A stretch of DNA of 64,000 bases from Bursaphelenchus xylophilus (taxonomy: Eukaryota > Nematoda > Chromadorea > Rhabditida > Aphelenchoididae): contig CAJFCV020000005.1 of assembly GCA_904066235.2 (NCBI GenBank), positions 6,505,501 to 6,569,500 of the forward strand. The letters are read 5' to 3'. Of the stretch, positions 34,801-48,984 are shown piece after piece. The stretch's first letter is position 1. Every line of letters begins with the position of its first letter. The position numbers and the translations under genes were made by a program. The notes under the pieces were generated by a model. It was not told where the DNA came from. It ran no database searches and saw only the letters and a program-made list of their open reading frames with translations.

Positions 34801-37800
34801 ACTCGCTTAAGGATGATATATGCATACTTTATTGAATTTCAGATAAAATATGTTGGTGTGAGGTCTTAGGAAGGTTGTGTAAACAGTGTTATTATTTTTA
34901 GATAGATTCTTTTTTAAACGATACAACAATAGATGGCGGGCCCACAATTGCGGGCAACCACATTGCGGGCAGCCAGAAGAACCACGGAGATTGCGGCCAT
35001 GTTGGGAAATCAGCCAACATTTTTACTACGCAGATTACGCGAGGAAAATCGTAATTCTAACCGGAAAATGTCGGCTGCCCGCAAAGTGGTTGCCTGCAGG
35101 AGGCAAGAGTCGCGACACTCAAAAATAGATGTATTATTGCAAAGTATTTTATTTATAAAACAGATCAAATTTCCTAGAAAGTATGCAGTAATCGTCAAAA
35201 AATATTTAAAATTAAAAGTTGAAATAAAAAAAAAATTTTTTTTAAGATGACTACAATACGCAACTAAAGATCTGGAACATAAATCAGACAAAAACCTCAA
35301 CTAGTTCGGTCTCCAAAAGAGGCCGGAGTCTCGGAATTACAACTGATTAGAATCTGAATGTCTCGGTCTCTACCGGGGCGTAAAAACGAGGTAATGGGTC
35401 CCCGAGTTCCAGCTTCAATTTGGGGAATGGAAGGGCGCAAGACAGCCTCGGGGAGAGGCCCGATCCATCACCCGGACATCGGGAATCATGCCCTCAGGCA
35501 GTCTTGATTTTGGACAGCCGCCCTGTGGTGATAAGTGGCGATCTGGACATTGAATCGGCGCTGATCTGGGGCGCTTTCACTTGTCTTATCACAATCTTCG
35601 GTGTCCTTATCACTCTTTATCACCCCGAGGCGTCTTCCTTATCACCGGATGAATGAAATATGGAGACAAGATTTGTCTCGAGAAAGGAAACGGCAAATCC
35701 TCAAGCACTTTGCGAACAGAGCAAACAAAACCAAAGCTTCAGAGAGATAATATAAAACATAGTTAAAAAAAGGTATGACGCCAAAAAGGAAATGCGAAGA
35801 GTCTGTGCATCTCGAAATATTTGTAACTACAATGAAACAAATATGATACTTATAACAGACGGAACAGAAAACCTCAAATACAAATCAAAAAATACTTCCT
35901 AATTGTAAGGATAACTTGTAGAGCTTTCCAGTCGACCTTTTGACCTCCCCTGTTATAAACCCGAATTGCCGGTGTTAATGTCACTTCGAGAGCCATAAAA
36001 ATGCCCTGAGGGCCTATAAAGAGATAATTTGGACACGTTCAAGATAGTTAAAAGAGATAGTTTACTTTAAGCGCATGAAAAAGTGGAGAACTAATTAATT
36101 AGAGCGAATAGATGAGTGTTTTGAATGTCTGAAGCCATATGAGTGGCCTGACATGACATTGGGCACCAAAAGGAGCGCGGAAATAAATACTATTATTTCC
36201 ACGTAGACTTCGTACTTCCACAAACTCAAGGTGACTTTTAATGTAAGCCAATAGCGATTGGTGAAAGGCTTAAAGTTCATTTATGTTCCCGGGGACATAA
36301 GTCATCCTTTCTGGGTAGGTCACCCCAAAAAAAATTGCTGGAGGAGTTTTGTAAAATCGATGGCATGGCCTTCAAACTTCTTATCCATTTCTTCTGAGTT
36401 TGGATTGTACAAGCAAAGTTTTCCAAAATCGAGATTTTCTATTTTCTTAAGCAGTAGAGTAAAGCAGTAATTTTGTGAAGTGTTTTCATTATGGACTCAT
36501 AGGTAACTCATTTCTAACGTGATATTACGTGAAAATTGAGTTGTGCCCTTCATTTCGTTCTTTCATAAAAATCGTTCAGAATTCTTGAGACATCCTGTAT
36601 AATATTTTATTGTGACTTTGTGCTACTACTATTTAATAATAATTTAAAGATAAAAAAAAACAAGTGTGACTTTAGAAATTGGTTACCTTTGAGTTCATTT
36701 TTGAATGGAAACACTGCAAGAAGTCTACTACTCAAGAAAAAGTTAAGATCACAGAAAATAAACACGACTTCCGTACTCAGCACCATCGCTTAGTCACCTA
36801 TTAAAACACTATGTATTTGTTCAGAAAGAAAATTCTATTTTACAGAACTCCCTAAGACATACAAGGTAAACTCAAAAGAAGACGATAAGATGTTTGAAAT
36901 TCATGCCATCGATTTACGCGTAAACTCCTCCACGTCTGTAAATTTTTGGGTGACCTATCCTCCTGGGTGACATACCTCTCCAAATTGTTCTTTTGTGTGG
37001 CCTCACTATACTGTCTATACAGAACGAATAACAACAAATATATACGTGATATTTGCATTGCTGAGTGATCGCGAGACTGATCCGGTTTTAAAAAACAAAC
37101 CCCCTCGAAACTTGATCCGGCCCTGAGGCAATCTTCTCAGAAAGTTTTGTCACTTTCCTCAAAAATGCCTCAGGGTTCATGTTGGTTTTGATGACTGCGG
37201 TTTCGAAATTCTCTTTAAAAATCTCTGCTTGGCATAGCCAAAAAAATATGAAAAAATCGTAAAGAAGAAACGTTACGGTTCCGCGAAAGTTGCCCGGATT
37301 GTTAGTTTCGGCCCTGAGGCGAGTTTTCTTTTTTCTCAGAGCCGGTAATCGCATTTCAATAATTTCCGGCTCCTTTTCGAGGAATTTACGGAAAGAAGAA
37401 CCGCCCCGAAAACGGCTTCAAACAGGAGGGCAGAGGACGCCTGTTTTGTCAGATTTCCCTCAAATATATTATACATCCATCCCAGAATAAGATCGGGGAT
37501 TCACTTGACAACGCATTTACAATTCCCTGAAACCGAGACCCTCATGAATTTGGAAACTTTTGCAATATTTGAATACCCTTCGTTGTTAATAAAATGTTCA
37601 ACGAACACTCCTGAATCAGAAAATACCATCCAGAAGTGGGGCTTATGAAAGAGTGACAGTGTCCAGGTCATCTACTTTAATCCTCATTTCAAGAAACTTC
37701 AAATGGAGCAAAAATGACGCGCTTGCCAAGCCACTAAGCCCGATCAAAAAAGGACCATAGAGACCGCCGATAATATCATTATGATTACCGAGAGGTCAAC

Positions 37801-38315
37801 ACTTCCGAGAAGATAACACCCGTCTGACAAGATGACATCGTCTCGTATAAAGGACAATATTAACAGGAATTTCTCGAGTAATTACTTAACCCAATTAGAG
37901 TAATTCGATGAGTGTCCTAAAAACGGAATCGACGCCGCTTTGTATCGCTCTATTATGATAGCCTAAGGGAATAAAAGGCGAGAATGCCCTCACGGCTTCC
38001 GAACTAATGAAACTCTTTCCCAGGATTAAGAGCACCAAAGAAATGAGTTATGTCATTAGTTAATTATTTATCAGCATTCACTTCCCCTTCGTTTGTAGAC
38101 ATGTCAGCGCGAGATCAAAAATAGAACCCCCTCCGCCATGTATAACATAATAGCGAAGAGGTCGAGTTTTTACACTCAACAAGTAGACGTACTTAAATCT
38201 TGTAAGCAATCCAAAGAGATGTCTGCGAGGACAAAGAAAGCCGTATATCAAATATTTTTTACACAAAGCATTTTATTATGACTACTATTTATCACCTAAA
38301 ACATGATCGAATGGA
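31877..38315. other. 6.4-kb region without convincing genes
   Basis: Largest gap in the window, upstream of the GPCR and downstream of TMEM161. Reading frames here are short, lack family matches and mostly lack ATG plus splice context. Noted structures are a 22-bp inverted repeat at 34953-35094 and a frame at 35509-35656 with one hydrophobic segment. It may hold regulatory DNA for the neuronal receptor, untranslated RNA or an unrecognised gene. Confidence 0.4.
34953..35094. repeat. Inverted repeat with 22-bp arms
   Basis: GGCAACCACATTGCGGGCAGCC (34953-34974) is matched on the other strand by 35073-35094 with one mismatch, with a spacer of about 98 bp. The unit ATTGCGGGCA also repeats directly just upstream. 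It could be a small foldback element or a structured RNA; boundaries are not defined. Confidence 0.5.
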
Positions 38316-39888
38316 CTAAGAGAAGGCCAATCCGATCGAAGCCAACACCACATGTAAAGTCAAGAGTATCGAGGTGGAATAGGCCCAGAAGATCCGCTGA
38401 ACCCGATAGTCTAATATCACGTCGAGATTGTTTTCCATTCGAATGGCCTTAGGGCCCAATAATTGGCCTAACGAGATCTCGGCCAAACTGACGAAAAGAA
38501 TCAGAATGGCGGGCGCGAGTAATTGTATGGCAGTCATCGCCAGAAGGGAGATGTGGCTGCGGAGCTGTAAATAAAATATTATTTAAAATAAATCCTTGAT
38601 TATAGTACTCATCCGGTCCGGTCTTAAAGCGCAAAAAAATTACAAAAATGTCATGTAAATGTCATCCTTACCGTTTCAAAAGAGTCCACATGCTTTGTAA
38701 ACGCTTGCGCTTTGTCCCAGGCATTCAGAAGATACATTTGGAGTAGAGATTGCAAGCTGAGGATACGAAGGAGAGACCAGATGATCACCAAAGATATTCT
38801 TATTAGACTGTACAGATCTTCTCGGAGATTTGGGACTTGGCTGAGGAAGATCTGTTCCACTGGAGCCAGATAAAGAGGAAGGATAAGGTAAGGAAAGATA
38901 AACACCAGTTTGTGGAGAATACTAAAAAGTAAAGCCTGGGTGAGCCAATTACTCAAAACTTCCAAATTCTACAAAACTGCGTTAAAATTTGGCCATGACC
39001 TTTATTATATTACAGTTGACCACTCACCTTTTAAAACTACTTTCCCTTTCCGAAGCACTTTTGAACAACAAAGAATATTGCACCAACGGCAGCATCAAAA
39101 GAGCACATAACAGTGCAGCAACAAGTGACGTGAACATAAACAACAATATCGGGGAGCTCTTTCCGATTGTTAAGTTATCAACGTTCGACGCCAATACACG
39201 AGAATTCTCCATAAGGAGGTCAAATCCTAACAAATCATAATTTTAAGAACTTTCACTTACCTCGCCCAAGATTATTGCTCATAATTCTATCCCCAAACAT
39301 ATTAATTACGGCAAAGAATAAGAAGGTGATCAAGGAGAAGGAAACTACCAGGTTCCTCTCGGAACTCAACTCATTTTTCGAGATCTTCATCCACAATATT
39401 TTGCATAGATTCTGGAAACGATTGAATTTTCTAAGGGACAGTAACCTTACCTGTAAAGAAAAAGATATCGAAAATAAACACCATAAGACGGAAACATTGG
39501 TTGAATCATCGGCAGGCAACAGATAACACCAAATCTGACTTAATGTAAAAACCAACAACGACAGAATCCCATAATTGAGCATCCATACCAAAGAATTGTA
39601 AAAGCTTAATCTTCCCATTACAAGAAAGTTCATGTCCACACACATTACATTCTGCCTGATATCCAATTCTTGAGCTTTTGGATTTCGCTTTCTCAACTTT
39701 TTGTTATCGTTATACTCTGGAGGCTCTGGCAGCCAAAAATACTTCAACCTAAAAGCCAATACGCCAGAAAATTTATTACCTTACCCTTTCCATACTAGTC
39801 TATCACAAATTGTAAAATGAGCACCAAATTTGTTGAACAAAGTAGCGGCAATTAAGGACAAAACAATATGAAAACCCAGTAAAGCCAT
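38316..39888 (-). CDS. TMEM161 family multi-pass membrane protein
   Basis: Orthologue of vertebrate TMEM161A/B, polytopic membrane proteins of poorly known biochemical role (TMEM161B affects excitability and heart rhythm in vertebrates). ATG 39888 begins MALLGFHIVLSLIAATLFN, matching the family start. The exon with AQELDIRQNVMCVDMNFLV corresponds to the family segment before the next membrane helix, followed by VSVLWCLFSISFSLQ. Later come LVAALLCALLMLPLVQYSLL, IISLLRILSLQSLLQMYLLN-like segments and VQRIFWAYSTSILLTLHVVL near the end. Six exons, full length. Its 5' end is 165 bp from the dvc-1 start on the opposite strand. Confidence 0.87.
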
Positions 39889-40053
39889 TTTTACTCATAA
39901 CATTGAGGTATAAGATTGATCTAAGATTTTGGCCAATTTTTTATTTTTCTGCGGACTGCGAAACACACGCCGTGGGCGCGGGTCGCCGAGCAAAAATTAT
40001 AAAAAAAATCTCGGGAACGGTCGATTTTGGTCGATTGCTCATGCGGGTAAAGG
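39889..40053. promoter_or_regulatory. Short bidirectional promoter region
   Basis: Only 165 bp separate the divergent start codons of TMEM161 (39888) and dvc-1 (40054), so both upstream regions must lie here. The segment includes a GC-rich patch (CACGCCGTGGGCGCGGGTCG near 39965). No individual sites are assigned. Confidence 0.5.
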
Positions 40054-41666
40054 ATGGAAGGGCATGTAGCGTATCTGGACTCCCTTCCTGTTACATCTTC
40101 TGAAAGGCAGGTGATGAATTTAGCTGATCCTGCTTCTGAACTTGACGATCCAACTCCTGATCTCCATGAAATGTTTCAATTGTTTGATTATCAATTCTTT
40201 CAAGGACGACTTCAATGCTGTGTGGTCGAATGGTCGAAGCAAATGAAACGGTAGGGTTTTATTTTGTTTTGTATTATACTCTTAGGTGTGCTGGAACCTG
40301 TACATTCCAACCAGCGTCAAGAATGTGCGTGATTAGAATGTCTGAACCTTTGTTGAAGTTGAGGTCGAGAAAAGACTTTGTTGAAACGTTACTGGTTAGT
40401 TGTGTTCTTTTTCAGGTTAACAGGGGAAGTACTCCAAGTGCGACGCTCAGATTTTCTTTAAATTTTGTACGCACGTCGGGTATGGACTAGATATCAATTT
40501 CTGATTTAGCTCGCGCTTTGCGGACGACGCCGAGATATCGAACGATTTTTGCAACCGAGAGAGCAGGCTAAACGTGGAGAGCGGTCAGAGAGAAAAGCGC
40601 TTTTTGGCCATAACTTCGGCAGTTTCGTGCGAAAAATTTGATTTTTTGCAGAAACATTATCCTTTGCAGTAGAAGTAGGCATGAAAATTTTCGTGCCTAA
40701 ATTCGGCAAAAAGTCCTAAATTTTCGCCGACTTTCGATCTAAAAATCTCGGTTGTTTCTGCAAAGCGCGAGCTAATCGTAAGAATCTTTCATATATCTTA
40801 GAAAAAAGTATTCTAAATTTGTGCCAAGTTTCATCAAAATCTAAGCGTCGCACTTGGAGTACTTCCCTTGTAAATTCTCCTGCTTATTTTATGTTTCCAC
40901 AGTTCAAGTCAATAATTGTTTGTTTTAGCACGAGATGATCCATGCTCTCCTTTTTCTTAACGGAAATTTTGATGGAAGGGATGGGCATGGCCCCGAATTT
41001 CAAGCGAATATGCATCGAATTAACAAAATGGCCGGGATAAACATCTCCATTTACCATACCTTCCACGACGAAGTTAAATTGTACCAACAACACTGGTGGA
41101 GATGTAATGGTTCATGTCAGAGTAGAGGCCCTTTCTATGGATATGTCAAGCGATCCATGAATCGGGCGCCTTCCAAGAATGATAGTTGGTGGAGTCGACA
41201 TCAACAGACTTGTGGCGGAGTTTTTGTTAAAGTTAAAGAACCCGATAAGAAGGTCAAAGAGAAATCCCCAAAGACGATTACTGGAAAAATTAAAAAACCG
41301 GAAAGGCCGAGTAATCAACAGAGTATATTAAATTACTTCACTAAAGATGGCAAGGAGAATGTGAATAGAACGCAAAAGGAGATCAGACCCCAAGACATGG
41401 AAGACGATGACATTATATTTGTTGATGATGCTACAGGTTCATTTTCTGGATTTATTGGGAAGGGTAAGTTTGGAATATTTACGAATAAAATCTGGATTTT
41501 AGGCGCCAGGCTGGGAGGATCCCAGGTTTCTTCTGTCCAAGGATCATGTTCTGGGTTCCGTAAATCGGATGATCTCCCTTCAGACGAACAAGTGCCATGC
41601 CCCAATTGTCCTCGAAAATTTCCTTTGTCTATTCTGAATGATCATTTGGACCAATGTCTTTTCTAA
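40054..41666 (+). CDS. dvc-1: SPRTN/DVC-1 DNA-protein crosslink protease
   Basis: DNA-dependent metalloprotease that degrades proteins crosslinked to DNA during replication. Four exons. The SprT domain begins DLHEMFQLFDYQFFQG, and the zinc-binding catalytic motif is HEMIHALLFLNG with a second-shell DGHGPEF. The zinc-binding subdomain includes WWRCNGSCQSRGPFYG and WWSRHQQTCGG. A PIP box for PCNA is visible (QQSILNYFTK), as is a SHP box for p97/VCP (FSGFIGKGARLGG, spanning the last intron). A C-terminal UBZ4 finger (CPNCPRKFPLSILNDHLDQC) ends two residues before the stop. The second intron carries a MITE at 40421-40870. Confidence 0.95.
40421..40870. mobile_element. PIF/Harbinger-like MITE in dvc-1 intron, copy 1
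   Basis: Inverted ends CARGGGAAGTACTCCAAGTG extend for about 34 bp into the GCGACGCTCAGATTT block. The 3-bp TAA is duplicated on both sides (40418-40420 and 40871-40873). A 3-bp TWA duplication is the mark of PIF/Harbinger elements. A second copy in the same orientation, also in an intron, is at 52508-52904. This copy contains about 50 bp absent from the other. No coding capacity. Confidence 0.82.
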
Positions 41667-41796
41667 GATCATTGTCTATGGCGTTCATGTCTTATATTGT
41701 ATATATCATTACTGCACGCCTATTTTTTCTGAAAAAAAAATTCAATCGAAATTTCTCAAAATCTAAACATAGAGTTTTAAAACTTTTGGCGGATTA

Positions 41797-41990
41797 CTAG
41801 TCGCGGAAAAAAGTCCTGGGAATTTTCTGCGACTCTGCACTGTGCATGAACCCGAAAGGTGCTTTTGCACAGTGCAATTTTGTTGATTTTGCCTTATTGT
41901 CGCGCGCGATTCCCGCGACAAATCAACTTTTCGGAGCGCGACGGAATTTTGGGGACGCGAGAAATTCCCAGGACTTTTTTCCGCGACTAG
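41797..41990. mobile_element. 194-bp CTAG-ended palindromic MITE, copy B
   Basis: Lies 130 bp downstream of dvc-1. Inverted ends CTAGTCGCGGAAAAAAGTCC are flanked by TA on both sides. It shares length, CTAGTC ends and the inner GCACTGTGCA/TTGCACAGTGCAA palindrome with the copy at 23515-23708, but the arm sequence between them differs while staying complementary within each copy. Confidence 0.72.
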
Positions 41991-42547
41991 TATGAAACAA
42001 AAAACATGTCGATTTGGAAGAAACCCCGGTTTCCACCAATTTTTTCTGTAAAAGTTGTTAATGTTCGATTTTGAAAATTTTGACGGGTTATGAAAGCGCA
42101 TGCTCCAATGTGTAAAGTGTCATAAAGTGAAGAAGATCCTAAGTTTAAAACTTCCGATTTTGACGAAAACCAGAAATTTTCATCCTGGAATGCTGTAATA
42201 TCCGGAATGCCTTCGTTATCTTCCTGGATAAAGTAGGTCTTCTTGCAAAATTTTCTATGGAGTTTGCTGATGATGTTTCCGAACGTGGCTTGTGCCACAC
42301 TATAAATTAATCGACAAAAAATTAGATAAAAGTAATCCCTTGGGGCACAAAAATTAAATCGAAATTTTTTAAATTTAAATGTCCTATTTTGAAAATTTTC
42401 ACGGATTATGGAAGCCCTTGCTCCAAAGTACAAAGTATCCTACTAATTTGCGGACAACAAAAAGTAGTTCCATTTTTATGGAGACAAATTGACTTGTTAC
42501 TGTACTGATGAACCAGTTCATTAAATTAAATTTGCTAAGTCAATATA

Positions 42548-44056
42548 TACTCCACGCCAAAAGTTTTGACCCCCCTTCTAACTCGGCCCAAAGTGTACCA
42601 ATTTGGACCAAATTTGATACGTAGTTTACTGACAACCTAGTTGTAAAAAATATCATAGCAGGACAAACCATTTAGCTGTACTTCAAAATCCAGGGAGAAT
42701 TTTCAAAAATCACCTCAAAAAAACGGGACAAAAGTTTTGACCCCCCTGCAAAAAAATGAAATATCGCCAGCGGATGTAACCAGAACCTTTTACAATCGAT
42801 GCCCCATACCTGAATACAGATTAATAAATGCTTTTTCGTTGAATGCTTCGTTGCATTTGAGGATGCAACGCGTTAAACTGGTTTTGATGTAGAGCTGCCC
42901 AAAATGGTAAAAATCTTGTACTGGCGCTTTCCAAAAGTTTCAAATTATGTTCACATCACGTGATTTTGACGTGTTATAACCTGCATTAATCTTTTCCTTT
43001 CGAAAAAAGTCCATGATGCCTAGCAGTATCGATTCGGCCGATATCCAGTTGTCATGGTCATCCTTGGTGAGCCATTTGCTCTTTGACTAAAGGTCTAGAT
43101 GGGGTCGCTAGGTCCTCAATCTAATCCTGAGACTCCTATTTACTCTCAGCATGGACAAAGGTTTCGATTTGACACATTTTGGAATGGGTTTCATTCACCT
43201 TAATCTTAAGTTTGCCGTTACTGTAGATGCCCCCGAGTACGATGCCATCCCCACCGCCCATTTGGCGTTCCATACGTCTCGAATGAGTATGGCGGGTGCT
43301 GTAGCGTCCTAAATTACCTGGCACATCAAGTAAAAACCGTTTTTGGTCGCAAAAAATCCATTTGAAAAAAGCGGGTTTTTCTTTAAGGTGCAGATCGGTA
43401 AAGTTGCATCTACAAACCATTTGGGATCGTGTCAGCGGGGGTTTATTCTTGTTTTGAGAGTAGACACAAGTCTCAGGATTAGATTGAGGACCTAGCGACC
43501 CCATCTAGACCTTTAGTCAAAGAGCAAATGGCTCACCAAGGCTGACCATGACAACTGGATATCGGCCGAATCGATACCGCTAGGCCATCACGGACTTTTT
43601 TCGAAAGGAAAAGATTAATGCAGGTTATAACACGTCAAAATCACGTGATGTGAACATAATTTGAAATTTTTGGAAAGCGCCAGTACAAGATTTTTACCAT
43701 TTTGGGCAGCTCTACATCAAAATCAGTTTAACGCGTTGCATCCTCAAATGCAACGAAGCATTCAACGAAAAAGCATTTATTAATCTGTATTCAGGTATGG
43801 GGCATCGATTGTAAAAGGTTCTGGTTACATCCGCTGGCGATATTTCATTTTTTTGCAGGGGGGTCAAAACTTTTGTCCCGTTTTTTTGAGGCGATTTTTG
43901 AAAATTCTCCCTGGATTTTGAAGTACAGCTAAATGGTTTGTCCTGCTATGATATTTTTTACAACTAGGTTGTCAGTAAACTACGTATCAAATTTGGTCCA
44001 AATTGGTACACTGTGGGCCGAGTTAGAAGGGGGGTCAAAACTTTTGGCGGGGAGTA
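42548..44056. mobile_element. 1.5-kb Tc1-like element with about 588-bp inverted arms
   Basis: The left arm (42548-43134) and right arm (43469-44056) are near-identical reverse complements. They start TACTCCMCGCCAAAAGTTTT and are flanked by TA. The roughly 335-bp centre retains a piece of a Tc1/mariner transposase on the minus strand. The right end lies only 18 bp from the CDKL stop codon. Very high arm identity suggests a young insertion or arm homogenisation. Confidence 0.85.
43136..43504 (-). pseudogene. Tc1/mariner transposase fragment
   Basis: Open frame in the centre of the foldback element. It contains FFKWIFCDQKRFLLD and RQMGGGDGIVLGGIYSNGKL, which align with the middle of the DDE_3 catalytic domain (usual form W-x-FSDEKRF...GGGSVMVWG). 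The first catalytic Asp region and the C-terminal Glu are absent, so it is inactive. Confidence 0.7.
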
Positions 44057-44074
44057 TATTATATGATGTTTGAT

Positions 44075-45381
<1,307 letters not shown>

Positions 45382-45546
45382 TTAAAAGGAGCAGGACTTT
45401 CGGTTCCGGTAAAATTCTTAAACACCGGATGTAATGACGTGAAAACGGAGGCCTTTCAAAGTGCCCTGGAGGCTTTGAGGGTCAGATTAAGAGAAGTGTA
45501 GGGTCAAAGGAGCAGAGGCCAAATCAACGGATATATGCGCATCAGT

Positions 45547-46129
45547 TATTTCTCCGCCCGTAATGCACCAATTTCTACAAAATTTGCATCTGAGACACAC
45601 CATTTTTCGTCCACCAAATATGACTGTCCCGCGTTCACGGAGGCCCCCGTGCTGACCTCATTTTCATTTCAAATTTTGGAGCCCGAAATGGGTGAAACTT
45701 AGAAAAATTTTGCAATGATTTTCAAATTGAGTTTCTCGGACTTCGAGGCTGTCTGCATGCATGACGACATGATCCACCCCGAAGATGCATAGAAAGTTTT
45801 GAGGCCGAGATTGCCAGAGAAAACAGCTTTCGGTCTCATTAGTACGACTTGGTACCTCGTCTGATTCAAATATGCCTTTGACACACTCGGTACGGACATG
45901 ACTTCAATTTTTTTAAAATTTTTCAGCGAATTTGGCGACTTTTTTTTGCCGGAAGTCCAAAAAGTTTCACCGATTTCAGGCTCCAAAATTTGGAATGAAA
46001 ATGTCAAAGGTCAGTGCGGAGGCCACCGTGAACGTAGATGCGCCATATTCCGTGGACAAAAAAAAAATGGTGCGTCTCACAGTTTTAGCTTGATTTATAG
46101 AAATTGGTGCTTTATTAGCGGGAGAAATA
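45547..46129. repeat. Imperfect inverted-repeat element of about 0.58 kb
   Basis: Left end TATTTCTCCGCCCGTAATGC and right end (reverse complement) TATTTCTCCCGCTAATAAAGC. Both continue into GCACCAATTTCTA and, further in, CACCATTTTTCGTCCAC versus CACCATTTTTTTTTTGTCCAC, CCGTGAACG and TTTCAGGCTCC-type blocks. Arms are about 160 bp with mismatches. Probably an old non-autonomous transposon between cdkl-1 and the CoA kinase; no duplication is clear. Confidence 0.6.
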
Positions 46130-46417
46130 CGTAAAACAAGGTTTAGAGTGGCCCGCCCTGTACAGATACAGATAACATATGATTCAAAGATTTATCCTCT
46201 AAATAAAACAACCCGTGTTTCAACAATCGCTGCAACGGAACGGTATAATTACAAGGGCTATTATGACAACAAAGAATCAGGCGCTTTCGGTGCCGGCCAG
46301 TTCTTTGGCCACATTCGGAGGGAAAAAAACTTCTGAACCACGCATCTCACGAGCGCCCCGGTGACTATGGAAACGGTACGAGAACAGCCATAATCAGCAA
46401 TCTTGGTCCCATTAAAG

Positions 46418-47269
46418 TCACCGGAAGAAGCCCCAGAGGCAATAGCCGGCCACGACCAAGCACATCAACAGTCCGGTCCGCAGGACATATGGAATCCAGC
46501 TGGAGTTCAACATTGAAACGATTTGATGGACCTGTTCTCTGGTCTCTTCCACGGATCCTGCAAACAAAGGTCATTGAAGGTCAAATCTTATTATTAGAGT
46601 TCAATAACCGGTAATACTCACCTTGATTGTCAATAATATAAGTTGCTCTCTTCACTTTATATTCATTCGGCAATTGAGAACTTATTCTGGCTTCAGCTTG
46701 TTCTTTACTTAATCCATCCCTCTGACACAACCTCTCAAGCTGAGTATCCGAATCACTGAAGCAATTGACTAACTTATATTAACTTACCAAGAAACTACTA
46801 CAATCTTCTGCACAAATCGGTTCAATCCTCCTTCAAACAGCAATGGAATGTCTAATACAATGAAGCGTTTTCCGTGGAAAAACTGTTGAATAATAAGCCA
46901 GAGCATCTCTTTCCGGATTGCTGTATGTGTAATTTTATTAAGTTTTTTTCGAGCCTAAAATTATACAGATAGCAAAATAAGACAAACAAAATTACCTCAA
47001 CGTTGTGAAAAACCAAGTTCCCCATCTTCTCTCGATTTAAGGACCCATCAATCTCGTCATTAAAATACTCCGCACCAAACTCCGTCCTCAGTTGATTATA
47101 AGCCGGTTTCCCTGGTTCAACAACTAAAAATAAATGGAGCAAAAATATTGTACATACCTTGACGTGCGATTTGGTCTGCGTCAACGACAAAAACGCCGTT
47201 ATCCCGGAAAATCTTGCTTACAGTACTCTTTCCACATGCTATCCCTCCAGTAAGACCGACGAGAAACAT
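46418..47269 (-). CDS. Dephospho-CoA kinase (DCAKD type) with C-terminal membrane segment
   Basis: Catalyses ATP-dependent phosphorylation of dephospho-CoA, the last step of coenzyme A synthesis. ATG 47269 starts [19 protein letters not shown], where the P-loop is GGIACGKST. Then come [23 protein letters not shown] and [16 protein letters not shown], all CoaE hallmarks. Five short exons. The C-terminal hydrophobic stretch ([20 protein letters not shown]) resembles the tail of animal DCAKD-like proteins and suggests membrane anchoring. It is divergent from prmt-1 with 461 bp between start codons. Confidence 0.93.

Positions 47270-48984
<1,715 letters not shown>

Noticed and set aside
46148..46336. 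Small plus-strand frame beside the inverted repeat
   Set aside because: No domain, no splice context and position next to repeat sequence.
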